Below the pieces are notes generated by a model, which saw only the letters and a program-made list of their open reading frames with translations, made no database searches and was not told the DNA's origin. Shown here piece by piece: positions 8,399-17,472 of a stretch of DNA of 64,000 nt. Position 1 is the stretch's first letter; each line of letters begins with the position of its first letter. A program made the translations under genes and the position numbers. The DNA comes from Peribacillus sp044761985 (lineage in GTDB: Bacteria; Bacillota; Bacilli; Bacillales; DSM-1321): NCBI RefSeq assembly GCF_044761985.1, contig NZ_JBIWDK010000005.1, positions 231,301 to 295,300 of the forward strand. The letters are read 5' to 3'.

Positions 8399-9481
8399 CT
8401 ATTTTTCTTCCACCTTGAGCTCTAAAAGGTAAGCTGTCAGTGCATTAATTTCTGAATCAGAAAGCTCGCCGTAAGTACCGGTCATTGTGTTACCCGGTTT
8501 ATACTTTTCAGGATTTTTGATCCATTTTTTCACGTTTTCTTCCGTGTGATCCAATACTCCCGCCACTCGTTCACGTTCGCCGAATGTAGCCAGGTTTGGA
8601 GCTTGACGGGCTGCTTCAGGTCTACTGTCATTTGGGGTAACCGCATGACATCCGATACAGCTTTTATTGAAGACCTCTTCCCCTTGCTTAGCAACATCCC
8701 CTTTTGCCACAGTTGCTTTTGCAGTCTTCATATCTTTAGTCCAAGCTTCGAAGTCAGCTTTTGATTTCGTAACGACCTTAAAATCCATCAATGCATGGGA
8801 TGGCCCGCAAAGCTCAGCACATTTCCCATAGAATAAATCGTTAGAATTTTCTGCCTTTTCGCTATCGAATTCTAAGAAAAATGAATTGACTCCATCAGTG
8901 TTCGTATCCATTTTCCCTCCGGCAGCCGGAATCCAAAATGAATGTTTAACATCTGAAGCTGTCAAATTGAAATAAACTTTCTGATCAGTCGGAACGACCA
9001 AATCCTGACTGGTAATTACACCTAGGTCTGGATATTCAAATTCCCACCAATAAAGGTTTGCCCTAACGTTGACCACCAAAGCATCCTTCGTTTTTCCATC
9101 TTTATCTTTCTTATCCATTGCACTAGTGTCAGCTAAGTCAAAAGTGGTAACGACAGTCGGAACAGCCAGAACAATCAAAAGAAGGATAGGAATAACAGTC
9201 CAAATAATTTCGAGTTTGTGACTTCCTTCAATTTGTTTCGGTATTGTCTCGTCGCCTTTCTTTCGGCGGAAGCGGAATAAAACTACAACGAATAAAATGA
9301 TTACTACAATAATCACCAGTACCATGATTAATGTGCTCAATACCAGTAAATCAAACTGTGTTTGCGCAACATCGCCAGCTGGCTTCAGCGTGGATAGGAA
9401 TGGTTCACCGCAGCCCGAAAGGACAAGTCCTACTATACCCAGCAAAGCAATTAGGCGCCATTTGTGCAGCCTTTTTTTCAT
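8399..9481 (-). CDS. ctaC: Cytochrome caa3 oxidase subunit II with fused cytochrome c
   Basis: A 360-residue lipoprotein: signal peptide with lipobox LSGC (Cys24), two membrane helices (about 45-70 and 92-112), a cupredoxin domain and a C-terminal cytochrome c domain. The CuA ligands are seen in DVKHSFW and CAELCGPSHALM; heme c attaches at CIGCH (about 275-279), with a candidate Met ligand in GNTMTGTYGEL. The fused cytochrome c defines the caa3 type, which takes electrons from cytochrome c. First gene of the operon. A TTGACA lies upstream (complement of 9557-9562) without a clear -10. Confidence 0.97.
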   Translation of the reverse strand: MKKRLHKWRLIALLGIVGLVLSGCGEPFLSTLKPAGDVAQTQFDLLVLSTLIMVLVIIVVIILFVVVLFRFRRKKGDETIPKQIEGSHKLEIIWTVIPILLLIVLAVPTVVTTFDLADTSAMDKKDKDGKTKDALVVNVRANLYWWEFEYPDLGVITSQDLVVPTDQKVYFNLTASDVKHSFWIPAAGGKMDTNTDGVNSFFLEFDSEKAENSNDLFYGKCAELCGPSHALMDFKVVTKSKADFEAWTKDMKTAKATVAKGDVAKQGEEVFNKSCIGCHAVTPNDSRPEAARQAPNLATFGERERVAGVLDHTEENVKKWIKNPEKYKPGNTMTGTYGELSDSEINALTAYLLELKVEEK

Positions 9482-9694
9482 AGCTTCAGAAACCCCTCTT
9501 TCATCAAAATTTTCTCACAAAATTCAAAATGGGCGCTATTGCGAATATTCTCTCTATGTCAATTTCTTTAAAAGAAAGAATCCCTAAACTAAGGATTACT
9601 CTAGTGAATCAAACCGCTCTAAGGATGGAATCTCATGATGTTTTTCTGAATAATATGTATAGCGGTCAGTGTCCAATTTATTATCAAGTAAGGT

Positions 9695-9718
9695 GCAGCC
9701 CATTAACAAACGGGCTAC
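9695..9718 (-). other. Weak hairpin between ctaB and ctaC
   Basis: A 7-bp stem (GTAGCCC / GGGCTGC, one G-U pair) lies about 25 bases after the ctaB stop. The tail is not T-rich, so termination is doubtful. The rest of the 260-base ctaB-ctaC gap probably holds the ctaC promoter. Confidence 0.3.
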
Positions 9719-9740
9719 AACCCTATGATATATACTAAGT

Positions 9741-10679
9741 TTAAATAAGTGTAACGATAACCATCGCTACAAATAATATAGTCATATAATTAAGCGAATA
9801 TACAAACATGGAAGTTGCCCACTTAATATCATCTTTCTTTTTATACCCCTTCAATCCCAAAATAAGCCAGCCGGTACTTAATAGTGCGGCCAAGACAACT
9901 AATGGAGTGCCTAAGGGAGTTAAAAAGAATGGAATGAACATTAAAGCAATGATCCATACTATAATTGATTTTTTTGCCCTTTTAAAGCCTTTTACAACAG
10001 GAAGCATTGGAACCCCAGCTGCCCGATATTCCTCAACCCGCCTCATTGCAAGGGCGTAAAAATGTGGGGGCTGCCAAAGGAACATGATAGCGAATAAAAC
10101 CCACGCAATCGCATCAAGGTTTGGATCGATCGCTGCCCATCCAATCAGGGGTGGGACCGCTCCCGAGATACTGCCTATTATGGTATTCGAAACAAATCTT
10201 CTTTTGAAAATCATCGTATAAAGAACCACATAGGCGAATACGCCAAACGCCCCAATCAATAGCGTCGTCATATTAGTCAAGGCAAGTAAAATAAGTCCTG
10301 TAATAATCAAGCCAAAACTTAGGAACAACACCCTGGAAGGTTGTGCTTTTCCAGTTACAGTAGGACGGTTTTTTGTTCGTTCCATCAAATGATCGATATC
10401 CCGATCATAGTAATTATTAAAACTGCAAGATCCAGCCATGATAAGAGCCGAGCCTGCAAGAGTATAGAACACCACATCAAGATTACTAAAAAAGCTAAGT
10501 CCTGCAAAGTGAATCGCTAACCACACCCCAGTAAAAGCCGTGATTATATTTGAATTGACAATCCCCACTTTAATAAGTGCCAGAAAGTCTTTCCAGGCTG
10601 TAGTTTTTGGTATATCCGATTGAAGGGTGGCTTTACTGTCCTTCAAGACAGCTTCTGACATACCCCTTGTTTCTGACAT
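9741..10679 (-). CDS. ctaB: Protoheme IX farnesyltransferase (heme O synthase)
   Basis: A 312-residue UbiA-family prenyltransferase with about eight or nine membrane helices. It adds a farnesyl group to heme B, giving heme O, the precursor of the heme A used by the caa3 oxidase. The prenyl-diphosphate motif is NNYYDRDIDHLMERTKNRPT, and the second conserved loop is RVEEYRAAGVPMLPVV. AGGAGG lies 7 bases before the ATG. It is divergent from ctaA, which completes the pathway, and reads in the same direction as the oxidase operon. Confidence 0.96.
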   Translation of the reverse strand: MSETRGMSEAVLKDSKATLQSDIPKTTAWKDFLALIKVGIVNSNIITAFTGVWLAIHFAGLSFFSNLDVVFYTLAGSALIMAGSCSFNNYYDRDIDHLMERTKNRPTVTGKAQPSRVLFLSFGLIITGLILLALTNMTTLLIGAFGVFAYVVLYTMIFKRRFVSNTIIGSISGAVPPLIGWAAIDPNLDAIAWVLFAIMFLWQPPHFYALAMRRVEEYRAAGVPMLPVVKGFKRAKKSIIVWIIALMFIPFFLTPLGTPLVVLAALLSTGWLILGLKGYKKKDDIKWATSMFVYSLNYMTILFVAMVIVTLI

Positions 10680-11315
10680 TTGTTTTCCTCCTTTGAATCA
10701 CTCAAAAACATGCAAAAGTAAAAGGTAGCACACTTAGTACATAACTATAAATCATTATTTCATACTTTTCTATATTTGTAACCAAGGAAGCGCAAACAAA
10801 AAGTAAATAATTTACTTTTTGCCTATATCATTGACAATTTAAGAAACCATTCAAAGCAACTATACTATATAGTGTTCATCCATAACAGTAAAAATTAGTA
10901 AAATCATTTCTTCAATATATTAAAACACATTTTTGGAAGCTTTTGTGAAATTTTTTCGAATAATTTTTGACCAAATTGTGTCGAGTTATTTTTCGATGAA
11001 AATACTGTAAACATCATGAATTTCACTTAAATCGCCATGTGGCGATCATTTTGGAAATATCCTACATATTCCCCCATTTCACTCTTTTTTACCATCCCCA
11101 CTTCTTCAATTTTTATCAAATTCCCTTCTGAGTTTCAATCCATATTGATGGTAGCATTTAGGGATGCACTTTTTTTCGAACTTGTAAAATCATACTATTT
11201 TGTGTAATATCGAGGAGGTTCTACAAATATTTATCAATTACATTATGATATGATAATATGGTATGGATTTAATAAAACTAACTAATATGACTCCAAGAAA
11301 AAGGTGGGACTACTG
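10680..11315. promoter_or_regulatory. ctaB-ctaA divergent control region with a ResD-like site
   Basis: About 635 bases, very AT-rich, with no credible gene. TTTGTGAAA at 10942-10950 differs by one base from the ResD consensus TTTGTGAAT that I recall; in B. subtilis ResD controls ctaA and ctaB. A T-rich segment with repeated TTTTTCGA-type sequence surrounds it (10948-11000). Overlapping TATGAT/GATAAT boxes at 11244-11257 may be the ctaA -10, without a good -35. The site call rests on one 9-base match. Confidence 0.4.
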
Positions 11316-12299
11316 GTGAAATCGTCACTTAAATGGTTTGCTGTTTTAACTACGATTGTAATGCTCTTTATCTTAATAGGGGGAGCCTTAGTCACAAAGA
11401 CCGATTCCGGCATGGGCTGTGGTAGATCATGGCCATTATGTAATGGTCAATTAATCCCCGAAAAAATTACGTTCGCATTGGTTATTGAACTCTCCCATCG
11501 GGTTGTCTCAGGTGTAGGCGGATTCATGGTGCTGCTTTTATCAGTTATGTCTTGGCGAAAAATAGGTCATATTCGCGAAGCCCGCTTTCTATCGATTCTT
11601 TCATTCGGCTTCCTAGTTCTTCAAGGATTAATAGGAGCTGCTGCAGTTCTTTGGTCTCAATCTGATTTTGTTTTGGCTCTCCACTTTGGTATTTCCCTTA
11701 TATCCTTTGCTTCCGTATTTTTATTAACCCTATTGATTTTCGAAGTGGACAAGAAGTTTGAGGCTGATAAACTGATTGTTGACAAAAGAATGGGATTTCA
11801 CATTACCGGCATTTTGATTTTTTGTTTACTGGTCGTATATACCGGTGCTCTCGTAAGACATACTGAATCTAGTCTTATATGTAAAGATTGGCCTCTATGT
11901 GGGAATGGAACCTTCCTACCTACTAACACCTATGAATGGATACAAATGGGTCATAGGGCGATAGCAGGGATGATTTTCTTATGGGTTTCCTACGCTACCT
12001 TTTTGGCACATAAACACTATAAACATCAACGGGTCATATATGGTGGTTGGAATGCAGCATTCATTTTAGTCTTTTTACAAGTAACCGCCGGAGCTTTCAT
12101 TATCTTTTCTAAACAAAATCTATATATTGCATTGGCACATGCTTTATTTATAGCCTGTTTTTTCGGGGTGATGAGCTATTTGCTTCTTCTCACTACAAGA
12201 AGCAAGAAAAACGCATTACTTATTGAAAAGGAGAATCAAGTTTCTTCTATTAATGAACGAGATGAGGGAATTGTATCACCGACCATTCCTGCCAGATGA
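11316..12299 (+). CDS. ctaA: Heme A synthase
   Basis: An 8-helix membrane protein (327 residues) that oxidises the C8 methyl of heme O to the formyl group of heme A. Conserved heme-ligand His residues occur in ELSHRVVSG, ALHFG, MGHRAIAG and LAHALF. Two extracellular Cys pairs are present (CGRSWPLC and CKDWPLC), as in Bacillus enzymes. I take the GTG at 11316 because AAGGTGG lies 8 bases before it; a GTG at 11304 overlaps that site. The C-terminal 30 residues form a polar tail. Confidence 0.95.
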   Translation: MKSSLKWFAVLTTIVMLFILIGGALVTKTDSGMGCGRSWPLCNGQLIPEKITFALVIELSHRVVSGVGGFMVLLLSVMSWRKIGHIREARFLSILSFGFLVLQGLIGAAAVLWSQSDFVLALHFGISLISFASVFLLTLLIFEVDKKFEADKLIVDKRMGFHITGILIFCLLVVYTGALVRHTESSLICKDWPLCGNGTFLPTNTYEWIQMGHRAIAGMIFLWVSYATFLAHKHYKHQRVIYGGWNAAFILVFLQVTAGAFIIFSKQNLYIALAHALFIACFFGVMSYLLLLTTRSKKNALLIEKENQVSSINERDEGIVSPTIPAR

Positions 12300-12321
12300 C
12301 GTCTGACTTTTCAAACAATAG

Positions 12322-12370
12322 CAGGTATACAAAAAGCCATCATTCAAAATGATGGCTTTTTGTATACCTG
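12322..12370. terminator. ctaA terminator, 23-bp perfect inverted repeat
   Basis: Two 23-base arms around a 3-base centre contain internal A5/T5 runs, so the inner part (AAAAAGCCATCATT / AATGATGGCTTTTT) is a good intrinsic terminator on either strand. Confidence 0.92.
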
Positions 12371-12385
12371 TTAAAAGGATAGCCT

Positions 12386-12430
12386 GAAAGAGGGCACTCC
12401 AGATGTTATCCCATCCGTGCGCCCTCTTTC
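12386..12430 (-). terminator. pycA terminator
   Basis: GAAAGAGGGC (12386-12395) pairs with GCCCTCTTTC (12421-12430) around a 25-base loop, 26 bases after the pycA stop. The loop is long, so the structure may be more complex. Confidence 0.6.
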
Positions 12431-12456
12431 AAAGCTAGTCTCTGACTCTCTTAGAG

Positions 12457-15400
12457 TTACTTAGTTATTTCAATCAATAGATCACCTGTACTGATGGCTT
12501 CTCCGTCTTTAACATAAATGTCTTTAATTGTACCAGAGAAAGGTGCTTGTACAGTTGTTTCCATTTTCATGGCTTCTGTAATGATCAGGTGATCACCCTG
12601 CTTGACTTGATCGCCTTTTTCGACGACAACGCGGATGACCGTACCAGGCATCGTAGCCCCAATATGTTCTTTATTTTTGGTGTCAGCCTTGATTTTGGTT
12701 TGCACGGACGATTTAATATTCTCATCCTTGATGATGACTTCACGAGATTGACCATTCAATTCAAAATACACAACCCGTGTGCCATCAGGCAATGGCTGTC
12801 CAATTGACACTAATTTAACGATAAGGGTTTTCCCCTTTTCTATTTCGACTTCGATTTCTTCTCCTAATCTCATGCCATATAAGAAAGTGGCTGTGTCTAG
12901 GTTGGATACATCGCCGAATAACTCTTTCGTTTTATTATAATCCAAGAATACTTTAGGATATAGGGCATATGCAAGCACATCGAAGTCTGTGACAGGACGT
13001 CCCACTTCTCGGAACAACTCTTCTCTTAATGCATCAAAATCTACAGCTTCCAGTAGTTCACCTGGTCTAACTGTAATCGGTTTTTTCCCTTTCAGGATAA
13101 CTTCCTGAAGTTCCTTTGGAAAACCTCCTGTTGGTTGTCCCAAGTACCCCTCGAATAATTCAATAACGGAATCAGGAAAATCAATGGCTTGACCCTTTGT
13201 AAGAACATCCTCTTCCGAAAGGCTATTTTGTACCATGAATAAGGCCATGTCGCCTACAACTTTTGAAGATGGTGTCACTTTAACGATATCTCCGAACATG
13301 ACATTGACGCGTCGATACATTTCCTTCACTTCATGCCAACGATCTCCAAGACCTACTGCTTTAGCCTGCTGTTGTAGATTACTATACTGTCCACCTGGCA
13401 TTTCATGCTTATAAACTTCCGTGTGGGGTGCATTCATGCCACTTTCGAAGTCTTTATAGAACTTCCGTACCTCTCCCCAATACTCTCCTAGACGTTCAAG
13501 TGAATCCACTTCAAGTTTAGGCTGTCTACCCGATCCCTCCAGTGCATAATGAAGGGTTTGAATACTTGGCTGCGAAGTTAAGCCTGCAAGCGAGCCAATC
13601 GCCGTATCCACAATATCCACTCCTGCTTCAATGGCTTTTGAGTACGTAAAGATACCATTTCCGCTCGTATCATGCGAATGCAAATGAATAGGTAGAGAAG
13701 TCGTTTCCTTCAATTCCGATACAAGACGGTAAGCCGCATCCGGTTTCAAAAGACCTGCCATATCTTTGATAGCTAGAATATGAGCACCTGCATGCTCCAA
13801 TTCCTTCGCCATGTTTTTATAGTATTCTATATTATATTTGCTGCGCGATGAATCATTCAAATCACCTGTGTAACAAATGGCCGCTTCGGCAATTTTACCA
13901 GATTGGCGGACAGCATCAATAGCCACTTCCATCCCTTTTACCCAGTTTAAGCTGTCGAAGATCCGGAAGACATCAATACCCGCCGCCGCTGATTTCTCAA
14001 CGAATTCCTGTATGACATTGTCGGGATAGTTTTTATAACCCACTGCATTGGAAGCTCTTAAAAGCATTTGTAACAGGACATTAGGCGCTTTTTTCCTGAA
14101 ACTTAACAAACGCTCCCATGGATCTTCTTTCAAGAAGCGATAGGCTACATCAAACGTTGCCCCGCCCCACATTTCCATGGAAAATAGGTTTGGAAGTAAT
14201 TTTGCTGTAGGCTCTGCAATGTCCAGTATATCCTTTGATCTAATTCTTGTAGCCAATAATGATTGATGTGCATCACGGAAAGTCGTATCCGTAATTAATA
14301 CTTCTTTCTGTTCCTTAATCCAGTTAACCAGGCCTTCTGCTCCTCGTTCGTCTAGAATATTCTTCGTACCTGGAGTAAGCGGCAGATTCTTGACATCCGG
14401 AATCGGTGCTGGGTCAAAGACCGGTTTTTTCTTCGTTTCCACACCTGGAAAACCATTCACCGTTACATTGCCGATATATGAAAGCATTTTTGTTCCACGG
14501 TCTTTTCTGACTGGGAAGTTAAACAATTCAGGCGTTGAATCGATAAATGAAGTATCGTACTCGCCCGTAATGAAATTCTTATGTTTGACAACATTCTCAA
14601 GGAATGGGATGTTTGTTTTAATTCCTCGAATCCTAAATTCCTTCAGGTTACGCACCATTTTGGAAGCAGCCTGCTCAAATGATAGTGCATGTGTTGAAAG
14701 CTTGACTAGCAAGGAATCATAATATGGGGTAATCACTGCACCTTGGAATCCATTACCTGCATCCAGACGTACGCCAAATCCTCCACCCGAACGGTAAACC
14801 ATCATTTTTCCAGTGTCAGGCATAAAATTATTCAACGGATCTTCGGTTGTTACCCTTGATTGGATTGCATACCCATTTGTTTTAATGCCCGCTTGTTCTG
14901 GAATGGCGATCTTTTTACCATGTAGTTCATGGCCTTCGGCAATCATGATTTGCGATTGGACAATATCGATTCCTGTAATCATTTCGGTAATGGTATGCTC
15001 TACCTGAACCCTTGGATTGACTTCAATGAAATAAAATTCACCATTTGCCACAAGGAACTCCACTGTCCCAGCATTGACATAGTCGATATTTTTGGCCAAT
15101 TTGACGGCAGCCTCGCAAATCTCTTCTCTAAGGCTCTCCGGAAGCGAAACTGAAGGAGCAACTTCAACGACTTTTTGATGACGTCTTTGCACCGAGCAGT
15201 CACGTTCATATAAATGAACGGTATTACCATGAGAATCTGCCAAGATTTGAACTTCGATATGCTTTGGATTTTTAATGTATCTCTCTACGTATACTTCATC
15301 ATTCCCAAAGGCTGCTTTCGCTTCAGATTTACAGCGATTGTATGCTTCTTCGGTTTCTTCAAGTTTTTCGACAATACGCATGCCGCGTCCGCCTCCACCA

Positions 15401-15894
15401 AGTGAGGCTTTTATAATAATGGGGAAGCCATACTTCTTACCGAATTCTTTTACTTCTTCCACGCTTGTTACTGGTCCATCACTGCCTGGAATGACCGGAA
15501 TACCAGCCAGTTCAGCTTGTGTTCTAGCTTTTACCTTGTCCCCAAACATATCTAAATGCCTTGATTCAGGTCCGATGAAGATAATTCCCTCTTCTTCGCA
15601 ACGTTTAGCAAAATCTATATTTTCTGAAAGGAAGCCATAACCAGGATGAATAGCGTCAACTCCACTCATTTTGGCAATTGAAATAATCCCTTCAATATCC
15701 AAATATGCATCGATTGGCTTTTTACCTTCACCAACCAGATATGCTTCATCAGCCTTATAGCGGTGATAGGATCCGTAATCTTCCTTGGAATAGATTGCAA
15801 CTGTACAAATGTCTAATTCCGTACATGCCCGAAAAATTCGAATCGCAATTTCCCCGCGATTTGCCGCAAGTACCTTTTCTATACGTTTAACCAT
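12457..15894 (-). CDS. pycA: Pyruvate carboxylase
   Basis: A 1145-residue biotin enzyme making oxaloacetate from pyruvate, bicarbonate and ATP. Domains in order: biotin carboxylase (about 1-450, LVANRGEIA-type start and Gly-rich LGGGGRGMR), carboxyltransferase (about 525-800, TDTTFRDAHQSLLATR and the HLHSHDTSGNG metal site), and C-terminal biotin carrier with EAMKMET, whose Lys is biotinylated. The ATG at 15894 has GGGTGG 5 bases upstream; a TTG at 15912 is less likely. In Bacillus, PycA is controlled by c-di-AMP through DarB, which is also encoded in this window (61.4 kb). Confidence 0.97.
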   Translation of the reverse strand: MVKRIEKVLAANRGEIAIRIFRACTELDICTVAIYSKEDYGSYHRYKADEAYLVGEGKKPIDAYLDIEGIISIAKMSGVDAIHPGYGFLSENIDFAKRCEEEGIIFIGPESRHLDMFGDKVKARTQAELAGIPVIPGSDGPVTSVEEVKEFGKKYGFPIIIKASLGGGGRGMRIVEKLEETEEAYNRCKSEAKAAFGNDEVYVERYIKNPKHIEVQILADSHGNTVHLYERDCSVQRRHQKVVEVAPSVSLPESLREEICEAAVKLAKNIDYVNAGTVEFLVANGEFYFIEVNPRVQVEHTITEMITGIDIVQSQIMIAEGHELHGKKIAIPEQAGIKTNGYAIQSRVTTEDPLNNFMPDTGKMMVYRSGGGFGVRLDAGNGFQGAVITPYYDSLLVKLSTHALSFEQAASKMVRNLKEFRIRGIKTNIPFLENVVKHKNFITGEYDTSFIDSTPELFNFPVRKDRGTKMLSYIGNVTVNGFPGVETKKKPVFDPAPIPDVKNLPLTPGTKNILDERGAEGLVNWIKEQKEVLITDTTFRDAHQSLLATRIRSKDILDIAEPTAKLLPNLFSMEMWGGATFDVAYRFLKEDPWERLLSFRKKAPNVLLQMLLRASNAVGYKNYPDNVIQEFVEKSAAAGIDVFRIFDSLNWVKGMEVAIDAVRQSGKIAEAAICYTGDLNDSSRSKYNIEYYKNMAKELEHAGAHILAIKDMAGLLKPDAAYRLVSELKETTSLPIHLHSHDTSGNGIFTYSKAIEAGVDIVDTAIGSLAGLTSQPSIQTLHYALEGSGRQPKLEVDSLERLGEYWGEVRKFYKDFESGMNAPHTEVYKHEMPGGQYSNLQQQAKAVGLGDRWHEVKEMYRRVNVMFGDIVKVTPSSKVVGDMALFMVQNSLSEEDVLTKGQAIDFPDSVIELFEGYLGQPTGGFPKELQEVILKGKKPITVRPGELLEAVDFDALREELFREVGRPVTDFDVLAYALYPKVFLDYNKTKELFGDVSNLDTATFLYGMRLGEEIEVEIEKGKTLIVKLVSIGQPLPDGTRVVYFELNGQSREVIIKDENIKSSVQTKIKADTKNKEHIGATMPGTVIRVVVEKGDQVKQGDHLIITEAMKMETTVQAPFSGTIKDIYVKDGEAISTGDLLIEITK

Positions 15895-16380
15895 TGCTAC
15901 CACCCTAATCAATATGTATTTTTATAAATATATAGAAAAAAAGTGTGAGAGATATCACAACTTTTCATTCTCCATTAATAGAGATAACTTAAACGTCCAT
16001 TTCATTAAGTGAATAATGAAAAAGAATAAAGCAAAATTTTTAAATAATTACTATTATTATGATATACCAACTTTTCGTACTTTTCACTTTAATAAGTAAT
16101 TAATATAACCATAATACTAAAATAAACTGAATACAATAAAAAAATAAAAAATTCTTTCGTTTATATTTAAAAGTATTTTTCAATCCACTTTTTGTCTTAG
16201 TGCCATTGGATCAGCAACCGTATTCAAGTTTTGTATAATATTAAATGTTGTGAATGAATTTGATACATCATTACTAATATAAAAACATAAAAAGGACTAA
16301 ACAAAGAATGTTCCGTCCTATTAGTATAACACTTTTAAAATAAGTATAACCTATTCATTTGATTATGTATACAAATAAAA
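15895..16380. other. AT-rich gap upstream of pycA (ftsW absent)
   Basis: Nearly 500 bases of very AT-rich DNA with no credible ORF. It must contain the pycA promoter, but I found no convincing -35/-10 pair. A short dyad GTGATATCTCTCAC (complement of 15943-15956) lies about 50 bases before the pycA start. In B. subtilis ftsW occupies this place; no trace of it is visible. Confidence 0.5.
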
Positions 16381-16412
16381 AACTCAAACAATCATCGAGA
16401 TTTGTTTGAGTT
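16381..16412 (-). terminator. ylaN terminator
   Basis: AACTCAAACAA pairs with TTGTTTGAGTT around a 10-base loop, 16 bases after the ylaN stop, and is followed by TTTTATTT on the minus strand. Confidence 0.85.
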
Positions 16413-16427
16413 AGTATGTGCTATATA

Positions 16428-16709
16428 TTATTTTTTTAATGATGCTTCATGTAATACTGACAATTCCCTTTCGAGTGTCTCTAAAAGAGATTTGCCTTCC
16501 AATTCCTCTATTAGGTCTAATCGTACAGCAAAATCAATTTCCCGTGATAGACCAAACATTTGAGTATCCAGTACCTCTTCATATAAAGGACATTGAGGCA
16601 TAGTGAGATTCTCCATTTGAACTTTTATCAATTTTAGAATCTTGTCAGCATCTGCCTTTAATAAAGCAAAAGCTTTTTCTCGATGATTGACAAGCATTTC
16701 AGATGCCAT
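16428..16709 (-). CDS. ylaN: YlaN, iron-homeostasis protein
   Basis: A 93-residue helical protein, nearly full family length, with the conserved core EKAFALLKADADKILKLIKV, PQCPLYEEVLDTQMFG and the C-terminal ELSVLHEA. YlaN is reported to bind iron and to interact with Fur, relieving Fur repression when iron is scarce; it was long listed as essential under iron limitation. It has its own terminator and stands between pycA and ylaL. Confidence 0.93.
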   Translation of the reverse strand: MASEMLVNHREKAFALLKADADKILKLIKVQMENLTMPQCPLYEEVLDTQMFGLSREIDFAVRLDLIEELEGKSLLETLERELSVLHEASLKK

Positions 16710-16843
16710 GTTAAATCCCCCCGCTCAGAGCGATTAAATCTTATCTTTAAATTCTACCTTTAGTTGTCTTAAAAAGCAAGGATATTGACAAACTAAATGA
16801 ATAACGAAACCTGGAAGAATTGTGCCGATGCATGCTCGATAAT

Positions 16844-16872
16844 GTGACAATTCTCCTGTAATTGATTATAAT
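16844..16872 (+). promoter_or_regulatory. Sigma-A promoter of ylaL
   Basis: GTGACA (16844-16849, 5 of 6 matches to the -35 consensus), a 17-base spacer and a perfect TATAAT (16867-16872), about 28 bases before the ylaL start. Confidence 0.75.
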
Positions 16873-16899
16873 TGTACATGTATGTGAGCAAAGGAAGGA

Positions 16900-17412
16900 A
16901 TGAGATATTTGGAATCCATCGTGTTTATTAACGGAAATGTGAAATATCCTCTTACAATAGACCCTGGAGTATGGATCTTCGATGACCGTAAAATTGAGAT
17001 TGATACATATTTCAGTGAAGAAAGAGTACAGATCAATGAACTAGAAGATTATACTAAGAAAGCTTCTAGACATTGGCAAAAAGAAATTCAAGAGGGAGCG
17101 GTTCTACCCCCTACAATAAAAACAGAACGGAAATTTGAGAAACAACGATTGCTTGAAGGTTCTTTTGGCATTCTGTTTGAACCTTTTTTAAAAAATGCCG
17201 AACCCGCTGATGATGCAACCGAAGTTATCGTTACTTCAGAAGGCAAAGAATTGGCGTTTCCGCTAGAAGATGCCATGAAATTTTTCATCGGGTTTTCAAA
17301 GGATGGACAACCACTTAAAGTGTCTGAAGGTGGTCCCATGGAAATTTATTTTGGTGATGGAAGTAATATCAATAATCCAATCAAGTATGTCACGTCTTTT
17401 ACAGTCAAATAA
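16900..17412 (+). CDS. ylaL: YlaL family protein
   Basis: A 170-residue soluble protein. Its N-terminus (VFINGNVKYPLTIDPGVWIFDDRKI) and its place beside ylaK match B. subtilis YlaL. Homologues are often labelled peptidyl-prolyl isomerase; I see no parvulin, FKBP or cyclophilin signature and would not adopt that label. The ATG at 16900 sits close behind AAGGAAGG; a TTG at 16909 has better spacing and is an alternative. A good promoter precedes it and a terminator follows. Confidence 0.7.
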   Translation: MRYLESIVFINGNVKYPLTIDPGVWIFDDRKIEIDTYFSEERVQINELEDYTKKASRHWQKEIQEGAVLPPTIKTERKFEKQRLLEGSFGILFEPFLKNAEPADDATEVIVTSEGKELAFPLEDAMKFFIGFSKDGQPLKVSEGGPMEIYFGDGSNINNPIKYVTSFTVK

Positions 17413-17435
17413 GCTCGCCAATAGCAATACTCTAG

Positions 17436-17468
17436 AAAATGGCAGGGGATTTTCCCCGTGCCATTTTT
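17436..17468. terminator. Bidirectional terminator, ylaL / ylaK
   Basis: AAAATGGCA-GGGGA pairs with TCCCC-GTGCCATTTT (one bulged base) and runs into TTTTTTT on the plus strand. It lies between convergent ylaL and ylaK. Confidence 0.88.
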
Positions 17469-17472
17469 TTAT

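Noticed and set aside
9529..9738. A 69-codon plus-strand ORF in the ctaC-ctaB gap
   Set aside because: No ribosome site and no protein-like pattern; the gap more likely carries the ctaC promoter.
16844..17412. Peptidyl-prolyl isomerase label for YlaL
   Set aside because: The protein lacks signal peptide and any recognised isomerase motif, so the common database label is not supported by the sequence.
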